Part shown: in pieces, positions 7,880 through 15,716 of the stretch
How the letters are laid out: every line of letters starts with the position of its first letter
Numbering within the stretch: position 1 is the first letter of the stretch
Origin: Arthrobacter sp. Soil782
GTDB taxonomy: Bacteria > Actinomycetota > Actinomycetes > Actinomycetales > Micrococcaceae
Length of the DNA: 64,000 nt
NCBI RefSeq assembly: GCF_001428435.1
Contig: NZ_LMSO01000001.1
Span: 394,319 to 458,318 of the forward strand
Reading direction: 5' to 3'
The notes under the pieces: generated by a model
The model's database searches: none
What the model was told of the DNA's origin: nothing
Seen by the model: only the letters and a program-made list of their open reading frames with translations
Translations under genes and position numbers: made by a program

Positions 7880-8785
7880 ATGCCAGAGCACAAGCACGAA
7901 AACCCAGCTGCCGACGTCGTCGGTCTCGATATCGGCGGTACCAAGACCCACGGGGTGCGCTGGAGCGCAGGTGTTGTGGCCGCAGAAGCAAAAAGCGGGA
8001 GCGCTAATGTCCAGAACGTCACCGCGGAGGAAGCGGCGCGGAACCTCGCCGAGCTCTTCACAGCCCTGGGCGGGCAGGTGGGTCACGTCGTGGCGGGGTC
8101 GGGCGGCGTGGATACCGACGACGACGCCGGCGCCCTCCGACAGCTGATCGCCGGGCAGGTGCCGAACGCCCGGATCGACGTTGTCCATGACACCCGCCTG
8201 ATCCTTGCCGCCGGCGCCGCCTCCACCGGAATTGCGGTCATCGCGGGCACGGGGTCCGTCGCCTGGGGGCTGGACGGCGCGGGTCGGCAGGCGCGCTCAG
8301 GCGGCTGGGGCTACCTGCTCGGAGACGAGGGCAGCGGTTACTGGGTGGGCAGGGAAGCAGTGCGCGCAACGCTCCACCGCTTCAACCGCGCAGAACCGCT
8401 GGGGGTGCTGGGCGAGTCGGTTCTTGAGGCCACCGGCGCGCAGAAACCCGAAGAACTCATAGCCCTGTTCCACCGGCCGTCGGGCAGGCGCTACTGGGCA
8501 GGTCAGGCGCACCTGGTCTTCAAGGCCGCTGAGGGCGGCGACAGCGGCGCCCAGCGGATTATCGACGACGGCGCACGTCATCTGTGTGGGCTGGTCACCG
8601 ACGTGGCCTCGGTTCTCGGAGCTCACAGTCCGGTCATCATCGGCGGAGGGCTCGCCGTGCATCAGCCAAAGCTGCAGGAACTGATCAAGGCCGGGCTCGC
8701 GAAAGACGGCTTCACAGATGTGCGCTTCCTCAGCGTGGACCCGGTGCACGGCGTGGACTACCTCCTGCGAACGGGCGCGCTGTAG
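7880..8785 (+). CDS. BadF/BadG/BcrA/BcrD-type ATPase, N-acetylglucosamine-kinase-like
   Basis: A 301-residue ASKHA-fold protein. The phosphate-1 motif GLDIGGTKT is near residue 17, the phosphate-2 region reads VIAGTGSVAWG, and the adenosine motif reads VIIGGGLAVH. Length and the ESG-like GGWGYLLGDEGSGYWVGR segment match N-acetylglucosamine kinases of the NAGK type, which phosphorylate amino sugars from wall turnover. Start ATG 7880 is chosen over the in-frame codon at 7862 because a -10 box overlaps the region between them. The exact substrate is not proven. Confidence 0.82.
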   Translation: MPEHKHENPAADVVGLDIGGTKTHGVRWSAGVVAAEAKSGSANVQNVTAEEAARNLAELFTALGGQVGHVVAGSGGVDTDDDAGALRQLIAGQVPNARIDVVHDTRLILAAGAASTGIAVIAGTGSVAWGLDGAGRQARSGGWGYLLGDEGSGYWVGREAVRATLHRFNRAEPLGVLGESVLEATGAQKPEELIALFHRPSGRRYWAGQAHLVFKAAEGGDSGAQRIIDDGARHLCGLVTDVASVLGAHSPVIIGGGLAVHQPKLQELIKAGLAKDGFTDVRFLSVDPVHGVDYLLRTGAL

Positions 8786-8799
8786 CCGGCGGGCAGGTT

Positions 8800-8805
8800 T
8801 ACACT
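8800..8805 (+). promoter_or_regulatory. -10 box for leaderless Nudix gene
   Basis: TACACT lies 7 nt upstream of ATG 8813, in the 27-bp gap after the kinase gene. There is no ribosome site before the ATG, so the transcript probably begins at the start codon. Confidence 0.55.
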
Positions 8806-8812
8806 GGCGTTC

Positions 8813-9262
8813 ATGGCGCAGGAATGGGACACCCGGGTAGGAGCGTATGCCGTCGTCGTGCGGGATGGAATGATTCTGCTCGCGCACTGGAACGAGCACG
8901 GCAGGCAGGGGTGGACGCTACCGGGAGGCGGGCTGGAACTGGGAGAGGATGCGCCAACCGCCGCCGTCCGCGAGGTGCTGGAGGAGACCGGCTACGTCGT
9001 CGAACTCGAGGAGCTCCTGGGCGTCGACAGCCTGCACATTGCGCCGGAGGATCGGCTGAACGGTTCCGGCAGGCCAATGCACGCGCTGCGAATTGTCTAC
9101 CGCGCGCACGCGGTTTCCGGCGAGCTCGTCCACGAACTGGACGGCTCCACTGATGAAGCGGCCTGGGTGCCGCTTGCTGAGGTGCCCAATCTGACACGCG
9201 TCGAACTCGTTGACACAGCGATCCGGCTCTCTTACCAAAGCCCGGGCCGGGCGCTACTATAA
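8813..9262 (+). CDS. Nudix hydrolase
   Basis: A 149-residue single-domain Nudix protein with a complete Nudix box at residues 39-61 (G39, E45, R53-E54, E57-E58, G60), which binds Mg2+ and cleaves nucleoside diphosphates linked to another group. The substrate is not predictable; sugar-nucleotide or oxidised nucleotide clean-up are the usual roles. It is preceded by its own -10 box. Its 3' end may carry promoter elements for the next gene. Confidence 0.9.
   Translation: MAQEWDTRVGAYAVVVRDGMILLAHWNEHGRQGWTLPGGGLELGEDAPTAAVREVLEETGYVVELEELLGVDSLHIAPEDRLNGSGRPMHALRIVYRAHAVSGELVHELDGSTDEAAWVPLAEVPNLTRVELVDTAIRLSYQSPGRALL
9210..9260 (+). promoter_or_regulatory. Possible promoter for mini-ORF and RsgA-type GTPase
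   Basis: TTGACA (9210-9215) lies inside the Nudix coding region, 17 nt before TACCAA (9233-9238). A better -10-like TACTAT is at 9255-9260 but its -35 is not clear. One of these probably drives the mini-ORF at 9334 and the GTPase gene. Confidence 0.35.
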
Positions 9263-9333
9263 AGCTCTTCCGCTTCCTACCCGGCGGACCACACACGCGA
9301 TCGATTGCCCTCGAGGCTGACGGAGGTGACGTT

Positions 9334-9423
9334 ATGAACACGGTTTCCGTTGCTGCATCCTGGCTGACAGCTGCACGCACCGCCCTCGCCATAACCTCCG
9401 CCTCCCGCCCGCAATCGCACTGA
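9334..9423 (+). CDS. 29-residue upstream ORF, candidate leader peptide
   Basis: ATG 9334 follows a near-perfect ribosome site, GGAGGTGA at 4 nt, and the frame ends at TGA 9421-9423, 39 nt before the GTPase start. The peptide (MNTVSVAASWLTAARTALAI...RPQSH) has no run of one amino acid as in classic attenuators. TGAACACGNTTTCCG at its start recurs at the GTPase start. A short hairpin (TTCC/GGAA) lies between the two frames. It may control GTPase translation; a chance ORF with a strong site is possible. Confidence 0.4.
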   Translation: MNTVSVAASWLTAARTALAITSASRPQSH

Positions 9424-9462
9424 TTCTTTCCGTGGTGGAAGGCTCCTGAAGAAGGACTTTCC

Positions 9463-10548
9463 TTGAACACGCTTTCCGAGTACGGCTTTACCGACCGCAT
9501 CCGCGGTCTCTTTTCCTTCACCTTCTCATCGGCCGTTCCAACACCAGGTCACCCCGCGCTCGAACCGGCGCGTGCAATCCGTGCCGACCGCGGGCGGGTC
9601 CTGCTCATCACCGCCAACGGACCGCTGCACGTGGAAACCGATGGCACAGTAGTCACCGGTGACTGGGTGGCTCTGGCACGAAACTCCGACGACGTCGCAG
9701 CGCCGCCCGCCGTCGTCGGCCGCCTGCCGCGCTACTCAACTTTGCAGCGCAAGAAAGCGCACGCTCCGCTGTCCGAAGCGCAGGTCCTCGCGGCCAATGT
9801 TGATTTGGTGGGAGTGGTGGTGCCGATCGACCGTCCGCTCTCGGCCAACCGGCTTGAACGGACCCTCGTGGCCGCGTGGGACTCGGGCGCTGTGCCCCTT
9901 GTCATCCTGACCAAAGCCGATCTGAGCAGCCGGTTCGACGAGGTTGTCGGCCAGACCGTCGAGCGCGCCCGCGGCGTGGAGGTCTTCACCACCTCCGCCG
10001 AGGCCGGGGACGGCCTTGACGCCCTTCACTCTAGGATCGGCGCGGGAAGCACCCTGGCGCTGATCGGTCCCTCGGGCGCCGGCAAGTCAACGCTGATCAA
10101 CGCGCTGGTGGGCTTTCATGCCCAGGACACAGGGGAGGTCCGTGCGGGTGACGGAAAGGGACGGCATACCACCACGGTGCGGGAGCTCATTCCGCTGGGA
10201 GCCGGCTCGGTGCTCATGGACACTCCGGGCGTGCGGGGGTTCGCCCTGTGGGATGCGGAGGACGGGCTGGAGGCGGTCTTCGGTGATATTGAGGAGCTCT
10301 TCGGACACTGTCGGTTCACGGACTGTGCACACGGTTCCGAGCCGGGGTGTGCCGTCCAAAACGCTCTTGGCACGGGTGAGCTGGAGGAGCGCCGCTGGTT
10401 GAGCTACCAGAAGATGCAGCGCGAGCTTGCCGGCCTTCACCGCCGCCAGAGCGTCGCAGAGCAGCGCCGGCACGGCCGTTCCTTCCACCGCATGGCAAAG
10501 GAAGCGGCGCTCGCGAAGGACTTCCGCAATCGCTTCCGCGAGGGATGA
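9463..10548 (+). CDS. rsgA: Ribosome small-subunit-dependent GTPase A (RsgA/YjeQ family)
   Basis: A 361-residue circularly permuted GTPase that helps mature the 30S subunit. An N-terminal OB-like domain (about 35-110) is followed by G4 (TKAD, 150-153), G1 (GPSGAGKST, 202-210), G3 (DTPG, 253-256) and the zinc knuckle (C283, C288, H290, C296). The start is TTG 9463 with GAAGGA upstream. The usual actinobacterial rsgA sits beside aroA and begins differently, so this may be a second paralogue in the genome (from memory). The 29-codon ORF upstream suggests translational control. Confidence 0.9.
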   Translation: MNTLSEYGFTDRIRGLFSFTFSSAVPTPGHPALEPARAIRADRGRVLLITANGPLHVETDGTVVTGDWVALARNSDDVAAPPAVVGRLPRYSTLQRKKAHAPLSEAQVLAANVDLVGVVVPIDRPLSANRLERTLVAAWDSGAVPLVILTKADLSSRFDEVVGQTVERARGVEVFTTSAEAGDGLDALHSRIGAGSTLALIGPSGAGKSTLINALVGFHAQDTGEVRAGDGKGRHTTTVRELIPLGAGSVLMDTPGVRGFALWDAEDGLEAVFGDIEELFGHCRFTDCAHGSEPGCAVQNALGTGELEERRWLSYQKMQRELAGLHRRQSVAEQRRHGRSFHRMAKEAALAKDFRNRFREG

Positions 10549-10580
10549 GGCCCCCCAAATTGTCGTCTCACAACCGCGCC

Positions 10581-10610
10581 CGTTAACAGGGAACCGGTTC
10601 CGTGTTAACG
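10581..10610. promoter_or_regulatory. 30-bp near-perfect palindrome upstream of the osmoprotectant operon
   Basis: Outer arms CGTTAACA/TGTTAACG enclose GGAACCGGTTCC; only one symmetric pair (positions 9 and 22) is mismatched. The AACCGGTT core resembles LacI-type operators. It lies 38 bp upstream of the predicted -35 and 32 bp after the GTPase stop. It could be an operator, or a terminator hairpin for the GTPase gene, though it has no U tract. Confidence 0.6.
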
Positions 10611-10640
10611 ATTCGAGACAAAGTTTCCGTCCGGGCCATA

Positions 10641-10675
10641 CAAGCGCTTGTGCACAACGAACGCCTAGCTAGACT
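10641..10675 (+). promoter_or_regulatory. Promoter with overlapping palindromes, osmoprotectant operon
   Basis: TTGTGC (10648-10653) and TAGACT (10670-10675) are spaced by 16 nt. Two perfect palindromes overlap the -35: CAAGCGCTTG (10641-10650) and TTGTGCACAA (10648-10657). A start near 10682 would leave a leader of about 100 nt before ATG 10781. The palindromes are likely repressor sites. Confidence 0.6.
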
Positions 10676-10780
10676 CAACAAGGTGATGCCCCTGCCAAGC
10701 GTTTTCGCGCTTGCCGGGTAGGCAGAATCGCCAGGGAACGGCCGCGGGCCGGGCCCGACGTCGATGAAAGGTATGGCTTC

Positions 10781-11950
10781 ATGACCGGCGAGACTTCAGG
10801 CCCCGGCGCGGGCAGTTCCAGCCCCACGGCAATGATCCAGTTCCGTAACGTGTCCAAGAACTATGGCGGTGGCACGGCCGCTGTGGAGAACCTCAGTATG
10901 GACATTGATCGGGGAACAATCACGGTCCTCGTGGGGCCATCGGGCTGCGGCAAAACCACGTCCCTGCGCATGATCAACCGGATGGTGGAACCAACGTCCG
11001 GGTCCATCCTCGTTGACGGCCAGGACATCGGCGGGCAGCGCGCATCAGAGCTGCGACGATCAATGGGCTACGTCATGCAGTCTTCCGGGCTGTTGCCGCA
11101 TCGCACCGTGCTGGACAACATCATGACCGTACCGCGGTTGAACGGCGTGGCCAGGACAGCTGCACGGAAGCGGGCAGCTGAGCTGCTCGACGTCGTCGGC
11201 CTCGCGCCGGCCCTCGGAAAGAGGTACCCCGGCCAACTGTCGGGCGGCCAGCAGCAGCGTGTCGGTGTTGCACGCGCTCTGGCTGCGGACCCGCCGGTCC
11301 TCTTGATGGATGAGCCCTTCAGTGCAGTTGACCCGGTGGTGCGCCACGAACTCCAGGAAGAGCTGCTGCGGCTCCAGCGGGACCTCGCGAAGACCATCGT
11401 TTTTGTCACCCATGACATCGATGAAGCCACCATTCTCGGTGACAAGGTGGCAGTTTTCGCCACTGGTGGCCGGCTGGCCCAGTACGCGGCGCCGGAAGAG
11501 ATTCTGCGCGCGCCCGTGGACGATTTCGTGGCCGGATTTGTGGGCAGGGACCGCGGGTTCCGCCGCCTTTCCTTCCAGGATGGCGGTGGGGTGCAGGTCC
11601 ACCCCATTGAGACGGTGAGGGTAAGCCGGCTTGCAGATCCGAGCGTTTCCGTCGATTCCTCCTGGACTTTGGCGGTCGACGACGATGGACGCCCCCAGGG
11701 ATGGGTGCCGCGGGCGATGCAGGACACCGTCCGATCGGCGGAGGACCTGGTGCCTGGCGGTTCGCTGTACCGCCGTGGTGATTCGCTGCGCCGCGCTCTC
11801 GATGCGGCGTTATCCGCGCCATCAGGCCTGGGCGTGACAGTCGACGATGATGGCCGGGTCCTCGGCGTGGTCCAAGCGGTTGAGGTCCTTGAGCTCATCG
11901 AGGAGGCACGCCTGAACCGCGGCCGTACCGATCACAACACGGCGGTCTGA
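10781..11950 (+). CDS. Osmoprotectant (betaine/choline/carnitine) ABC transporter ATP-binding protein
   Basis: A 389-residue ATPase energising uptake of compatible solutes. Walker A GPSGCGKTT, signature [15 protein letters not shown], Walker B LLMDEP and the switch His are present in residues 1-240. The C-terminal 120 residues form a divergent CBS-type region, which in OpuA/OpuC-type ATPases senses ionic strength. Start ATG 10781 has an AAAGG site upstream. It is the first of four genes in the order ATPase, permease, permease, binding protein. Confidence 0.92.
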   Translation: MTGETSGPGAGSSSPTAMIQFRNVSKNYGGGTAAVENLSMDIDRGTITVLVGPSGCGKTTSLRMINRMVEPTSGSILVDGQDIGGQRASELRRSMGYVMQSSGLLPHRTVLDNIMTVPRLNGVARTAARKRAAELLDVVGLAPALGKRYPGQLSGGQQQRVGVARALAADPPVLLMDEPFSAVDPVVRHELQEELLRLQRDLAKTIVFVTHDIDEATILGDKVAVFATGGRLAQYAAPEEILRAPVDDFVAGFVGRDRGFRRLSFQDGGGVQVHPIETVRVSRLADPSVSVDSSWTLAVDDDGRPQGWVPRAMQDTVRSAEDLVPGGSLYRRGDSLRRALDAALSAPSGLGVTVDDDGRVLGVVQAVEVLELIEEARLNRGRTDHNTAV

Positions 11951-11951
11951 T

Positions 11952-12665
11952 ATGCAGTGGTTCATCGACAACTTCTCCTACATTGCGGAGCTCACGGGAT
12001 ACCACCTCGTGCAGGCCATCCTGCCCCTGGTCCTCGGTGTCATCATTGCGGTTCCGGTTGCACAGGCGGCCCGGCTCAGCAAGCCGCTCGGGGGAGTGAT
12101 ACTCACTACGTCCGCACTGCTGTACACGGTGCCATCGCTTGCCATGTTCGTGTTGCTTCCGCTCGTGCTCGGAACGCAGGTCCTGGATATGATCAACGTC
12201 ATCGTCGCTCTGACCATCTATGCGGTGGCGCTGCTGGTCCGGTCAACCTTGGATGCGCTCAATTCCATTGACGACGGCGTTCGCCAGGCAGCGGTCGCAA
12301 TGGGCTTCACACCGCTGCGTCGCTTTCTGACCGTGGACCTGCCGTTATCCATCCCCGTGCTGTTCGCAGGCCTGCGGGTGATCTCCGTGACCAACATTTC
12401 GCTGGTCAGCGTAGGCGCGCTGATCGGTATTCCGAGCCTCGGAACCCTGTTCACCGACGGGTTGTTCAGATCCTTCCCGACTGTGATCGTGATTGGGATA
12501 GTCGTGACGCTCGTCCTTGCCCTCGTCATGGACCTGATGCTGGTGTTGCTCGAACGGCTGCTCACTCCCTGGGCGCGGCTGGCGAAGGTCACCGCTGACC
12601 CGATGACAGTGACGAATGAAGCGAACCTCTCTGCAGATGCCTCACGTGCGGGAGGTGTCTACTGA
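11952..12665 (+). CDS. Osmoprotectant ABC transporter permease 1
   Basis: A 237-residue inner-membrane permease with about six transmembrane segments and the EAA-type loop (DDGVRQAAVAMGFTPLRRF) that contacts the ATPase. It starts 2 nt after the ATPase stop and its own stop overlaps the next permease start, so translation is coupled. It should pair with the second permease as a heterodimer, as in OpuB/OpuC systems. Confidence 0.92.
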   Translation: MQWFIDNFSYIAELTGYHLVQAILPLVLGVIIAVPVAQAARLSKPLGGVILTTSALLYTVPSLAMFVLLPLVLGTQVLDMINVIVALTIYAVALLVRSTLDALNSIDDGVRQAAVAMGFTPLRRFLTVDLPLSIPVLFAGLRVISVTNISLVSVGALIGIPSLGTLFTDGLFRSFPTVIVIGIVVTLVLALVMDLMLVLLERLLTPWARLAKVTADPMTVTNEANLSADASRAGGVY

Positions 12666-13414
12666 TGGACTACTCAAGCAGCAACCTGCTGGTCCAGATG
12701 TTCGAGTGGCTGACGTTCGGGGAGAACTGGAGCGGCCCCGGTGGAATTCCGGTCCGGGTTATCGAACACCTGTGGTACACCGCGCTCACCATCCTCATTG
12801 CCGCTGCTATTGCCGTGCCGGTCGGCCTGATCGTGGGGCACACGGGGAAGGGCCGCATCATCATTGTTTCCGGCGTCGGGATCCTGCGCGCCCTCCCCAC
12901 CCTGGGCGTTCTGATCCTGTTCGTGCTGCTGGCAGGCCTTGGACTGATGCCGCCGATCTGGGCACTCGTGCTCCTCGCCGTCCCGCCCATCCTCGCGGGC
13001 GTCTATGCAGGAATCTCCTCGGTGAACCCTGCAGTCGTGGACGCCGCCCGAAGCATGGGGATGAACGAAGCGCAGGTCTTGTTCCGGGTGGAGATTCCCA
13101 ACGGGCTACAGGTGATTCTCGGCGGCTTCCGCGCAGCCGTCCTTCAAGTGGTGGCGACGGCCGCCGTCGTCGCTTTCATCAATTTGGGAGGGCTGGGAGT
13201 CTTCCTGATCGAAGGCACCCAGCTGCGGGACAACGGGCGCCTCTTCGGCGGTGCCGTGGTGATCGCCGTCGTTGCCATTGCCGTTGACGGCGTCATGGCA
13301 CTGCTTCAACGATTTGCTGTCTCGCCGGGCCTGCGGACATCGCGCGCACCGGCGGAATCGTCAAAGACCGGTGGGCAGGAAGCCCACGTCAGTTCACAAG
13401 GAGGAACACCATGA
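12665..13414 (+). CDS. Osmoprotectant ABC transporter permease 2
   Basis: A 249-residue permease with about six transmembrane segments and an EAA loop (NPAVVDAARSMGMNEAQVLF). The start overlaps the permease 1 stop (TGATG), and the stop overlaps the binding-protein start (ATGA). The last 30 residues are a hydrophilic cytoplasmic tail. Confidence 0.92.
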   Translation: MDYSSSNLLVQMFEWLTFGENWSGPGGIPVRVIEHLWYTALTILIAAAIAVPVGLIVGHTGKGRIIIVSGVGILRALPTLGVLILFVLLAGLGLMPPIWALVLLAVPPILAGVYAGISSVNPAVVDAARSMGMNEAQVLFRVEIPNGLQVILGGFRAAVLQVVATAAVVAFINLGGLGVFLIEGTQLRDNGRLFGGAVVIAVVAIAVDGVMALLQRFAVSPGLRTSRAPAESSKTGGQEAHVSSQGGTP

Positions 13415-14382
13415 GAACACCATCCACGCGCGGCTTCCGCCGCAGCCTGCTCGGGTTGACCGCAGGGCTAACGGCGGCGCTTGCCATGACTGCCTGCGGG
13501 GTTAATTCAGACCCGCAGGGTGGCACGGAGAGCGAAGGCGCGGAGGGCAGCAGCGGTCCGCTGACCGTCGGCTCCGCGGACTTCCCCGAGAGCCAGATCA
13601 TTGCCGAGATCTATGCCGGTGCGCTCAACGCCGCGGGCATCGAGGCTGACACCCAGCTCAACATCGGATCGCGTGAGATCTACTACCAGGCGCTCGTCGA
13701 CGGATCAGTTGACATCATCCCCGACTACAGCGGAAACCTGCTCCTCTTCCTGGATTCGGAAGCGACCGCGGAGTCGGCAGAGGACATCGTCAGCGCGCTG
13801 CCCGAAGCACTGGAAGCTGAGTCGCCCGATGTGAACCTCGGGATCCTGGAACCTTCTGAGGCCGAGAACAAGGACGCCATGGTGGTCACCTCTGCAACGG
13901 CTGAGGAATACGGTCTGACGTCGATCGAGGATATGGCCGAAGTCTGCGACCAGTTGGTGATCGGAGCGCCAAGCACCTTCTCCGAACGTGCTTACGGCCT
14001 GCCCGGCCTGGAAGAGAACTACGGTTGTGTGCCGAAGTCCTTTGAACCAATCAACGACGGCGGCGGTGCAGTGACGCTGGAAGCACTGCTGAATGACACC
14101 ATCCAGGTTGCCGACATCTACACCACGACACCGTCGATTGCCGACAATGATCTTGTGGTGCTTGAAGACCCGGCCAACAACTTCATCGCCCAGCAGGTGC
14201 TCCCGCTGGTGAACCTGGACACGGTCGGCGAGGAAGCGCGGGCGGTACTGAATGAAGTCTCCAGCATGCTCACCACGGAGGACCTCATCAACCTCAACCG
14301 CGAGGTGAGCGGCGACGAAAAGCGCAATCCCGCTGATGCCGCCGCTGACTGGCTCGAGGAAAAGGGTCTGGCCGGCGAGTAA
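13411..14382 (+). CDS. Osmoprotectant ABC transporter substrate-binding lipoprotein (ProX/OpuBC type)
   Basis: A 323-residue lipoprotein. The signal peptide ends in a lipobox (AMTAC, Cys28), followed by an acidic Gly/Ser linker and an OpuAC-type binding fold starting at PLTVGSADFPESQIIAEIY. The family motif near DIIPDYSGN is present; aromatic residues there normally form the quaternary-ammonium box. It is coupled to permease 2 by a 4-bp overlap with its own AGGAGG site. A large hairpin follows. Confidence 0.92.
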   Translation: MRTPSTRGFRRSLLGLTAGLTAALAMTACGVNSDPQGGTESEGAEGSSGPLTVGSADFPESQIIAEIYAGALNAAGIEADTQLNIGSREIYYQALVDGSVDIIPDYSGNLLLFLDSEATAESAEDIVSALPEALEAESPDVNLGILEPSEAENKDAMVVTSATAEEYGLTSIEDMAEVCDQLVIGAPSTFSERAYGLPGLEENYGCVPKSFEPINDGGGAVTLEALLNDTIQVADIYTTTPSIADNDLVVLEDPANNFIAQQVLPLVNLDTVGEEARAVLNEVSSMLTTEDLINLNREVSGDEKRNPADAAADWLEEKGLAGE

Positions 14383-14390
14383 CGCCGTTC

Positions 14391-14443
14391 GCCCGGGCAT
14401 GCCCCAGTCGCATTCATCACAATGCGGTGGGGCAGGCCCGGGC
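14391..14443 (+). terminator. Very long stepped hairpin after the osmoprotectant operon
   Basis: Three stacked stems: GCCCGGGC (14391-14398) with 14436-14443, TGCCCCA (14400-14406) with TGGGGCA (14428-14434), and GCATT (14410-14414) with AATGC (14421-14425), around a 6-nt loop. It begins 9 nt after the binding-protein stop and ends 17 nt before the aminotransferase start. No U tract follows. Confidence 0.7.
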
Positions 14444-14460
14444 TATGGCATTCTGGGTTG

Positions 14461-15678
14461 ATGGCCGACTTTAAGCAATCCAACAAGCTGCATAACGTCC
14501 TCTACGACATTCGGGGGCCGCTGCTTGAGCACGCCAAGTACATGGAGGCGGAAGGCCACCGCATCCTCAAGCTGAACATCGGCAATCCCGCGCCTTTTGG
14601 GTTCGAAGCGCCGGACGCGATCCTCGTCGACATGATCCGCCACCTGCCCAATGCGCAGGGCTATAGCGATTCCCGTGGAATTTTTTCCGCCCGAACGGCA
14701 GTGGTTCAGTACTACCAGGGCCGCGGGATCCAGAACATCGACGTGGATGACGTCTATTTGGGCAACGGCGTCAGCGAACTCATCACGCTCTCGCTGCAGG
14801 CCCTGTTGAATAACGGTGAGGAAGTCCTCGTGCCAACGCCGGACTATCCCCTCTGGACCGCTTCGGTCAGCCTGGCGGGCGGAACAGCGGTTCACTACCT
14901 CTGCGATGAGAGCAACTCCTGGTGGCCGGACGTCGAGGACCTTGAATCGAAGATCACTCCGCAGACCCGGGGGATCGTTCTGATCAACCCGAACAATCCC
15001 ACGGGCGCTGTCTACCCGCGCTCAGTGATCAAGCAGATCGTGGATCTCGCCCGGCGCCATGACCTCATCATCTTTGCCGACGAGATCTACGAGAAAATCC
15101 TGTACGACGACGCCGTGCACGTGAACGCTGCCTCAGTCACCGGCGACGACGTCCTGTGCCTGACCTTCAGCGGCCTCTCCAAGGCCTACCGCATTGCCGG
15201 GTTCCGAAGCGGCTGGATGGCCATCTCCGGGCCCAAGCATCGCGCTGCCGATTACATCGAGGGCATCAACCTGCTCGCTAACATGCGTCTGTGCGCCAAC
15301 GTGCCCGCCCAGCATGCTATCCAGACGGCGTTGGGGGGATATCAGAGCATCAATGACCTGATCCTTCCGGGCGGCCGTCTCCGCCAGCAGCGTGACAAGG
15401 CGCACGAGTTGCTGAATGCAATCCCCGGCGTTTCCTGCGAACTCGCACAGGGTGCGCTGTATCTGTTCCCGCGGCTTGATCCCGAGGTCTACCCCATCAA
15501 GAGCGACGAGCAATTTGCGCTCGACCTGCTGAAGCAGCAGAAGATCCTGATCTCGCATGGGACCGCGTTCAACTGGATCAACCCGGATCATTTCCGTATG
15601 GTCACCCTGCCGAGCGTCGAAGACATCGAAGACGCGATCGGTCGTCTGGCGGAGTTCCTGAGTACGTACAAGCCCTGA
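14461..15678 (+). CDS. alaT: PLP-dependent aminotransferase, alanine transaminase (AlaT/AlaA) type
   Basis: A 405-residue class I aminotransferase. The cofactor lysine is Lys241 in FSGLSKAYR, and the NPNNPTGAVY, DEIYEKILYD and FRSGWMA motifs are in the usual order. Close resemblance to AlaA/AlaT suggests alanine-pyruvate/glutamate transamination. Start ATG 14461 fits family length; the frame open to 14422 runs through the hairpin. CATTCT lies 6 nt upstream, so the transcript may be leaderless, though that box is weak. Confidence 0.9.
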   Translation: MADFKQSNKLHNVLYDIRGPLLEHAKYMEAEGHRILKLNIGNPAPFGFEAPDAILVDMIRHLPNAQGYSDSRGIFSARTAVVQYYQGRGIQNIDVDDVYLGNGVSELITLSLQALLNNGEEVLVPTPDYPLWTASVSLAGGTAVHYLCDESNSWWPDVEDLESKITPQTRGIVLINPNNPTGAVYPRSVIKQIVDLARRHDLIIFADEIYEKILYDDAVHVNAASVTGDDVLCLTFSGLSKAYRIAGFRSGWMAISGPKHRAADYIEGINLLANMRLCANVPAQHAIQTALGGYQSINDLILPGGRLRQQRDKAHELLNAIPGVSCELAQGALYLFPRLDPEVYPIKSDEQFALDLLKQQKILISHGTAFNWINPDHFRMVTLPSVEDIEDAIGRLAEFLSTYKP

Positions 15679-15716
15679 TCCGTGCCCCCAGGCGGGCGCC
15701 TCAACGAGGAGGTTCC

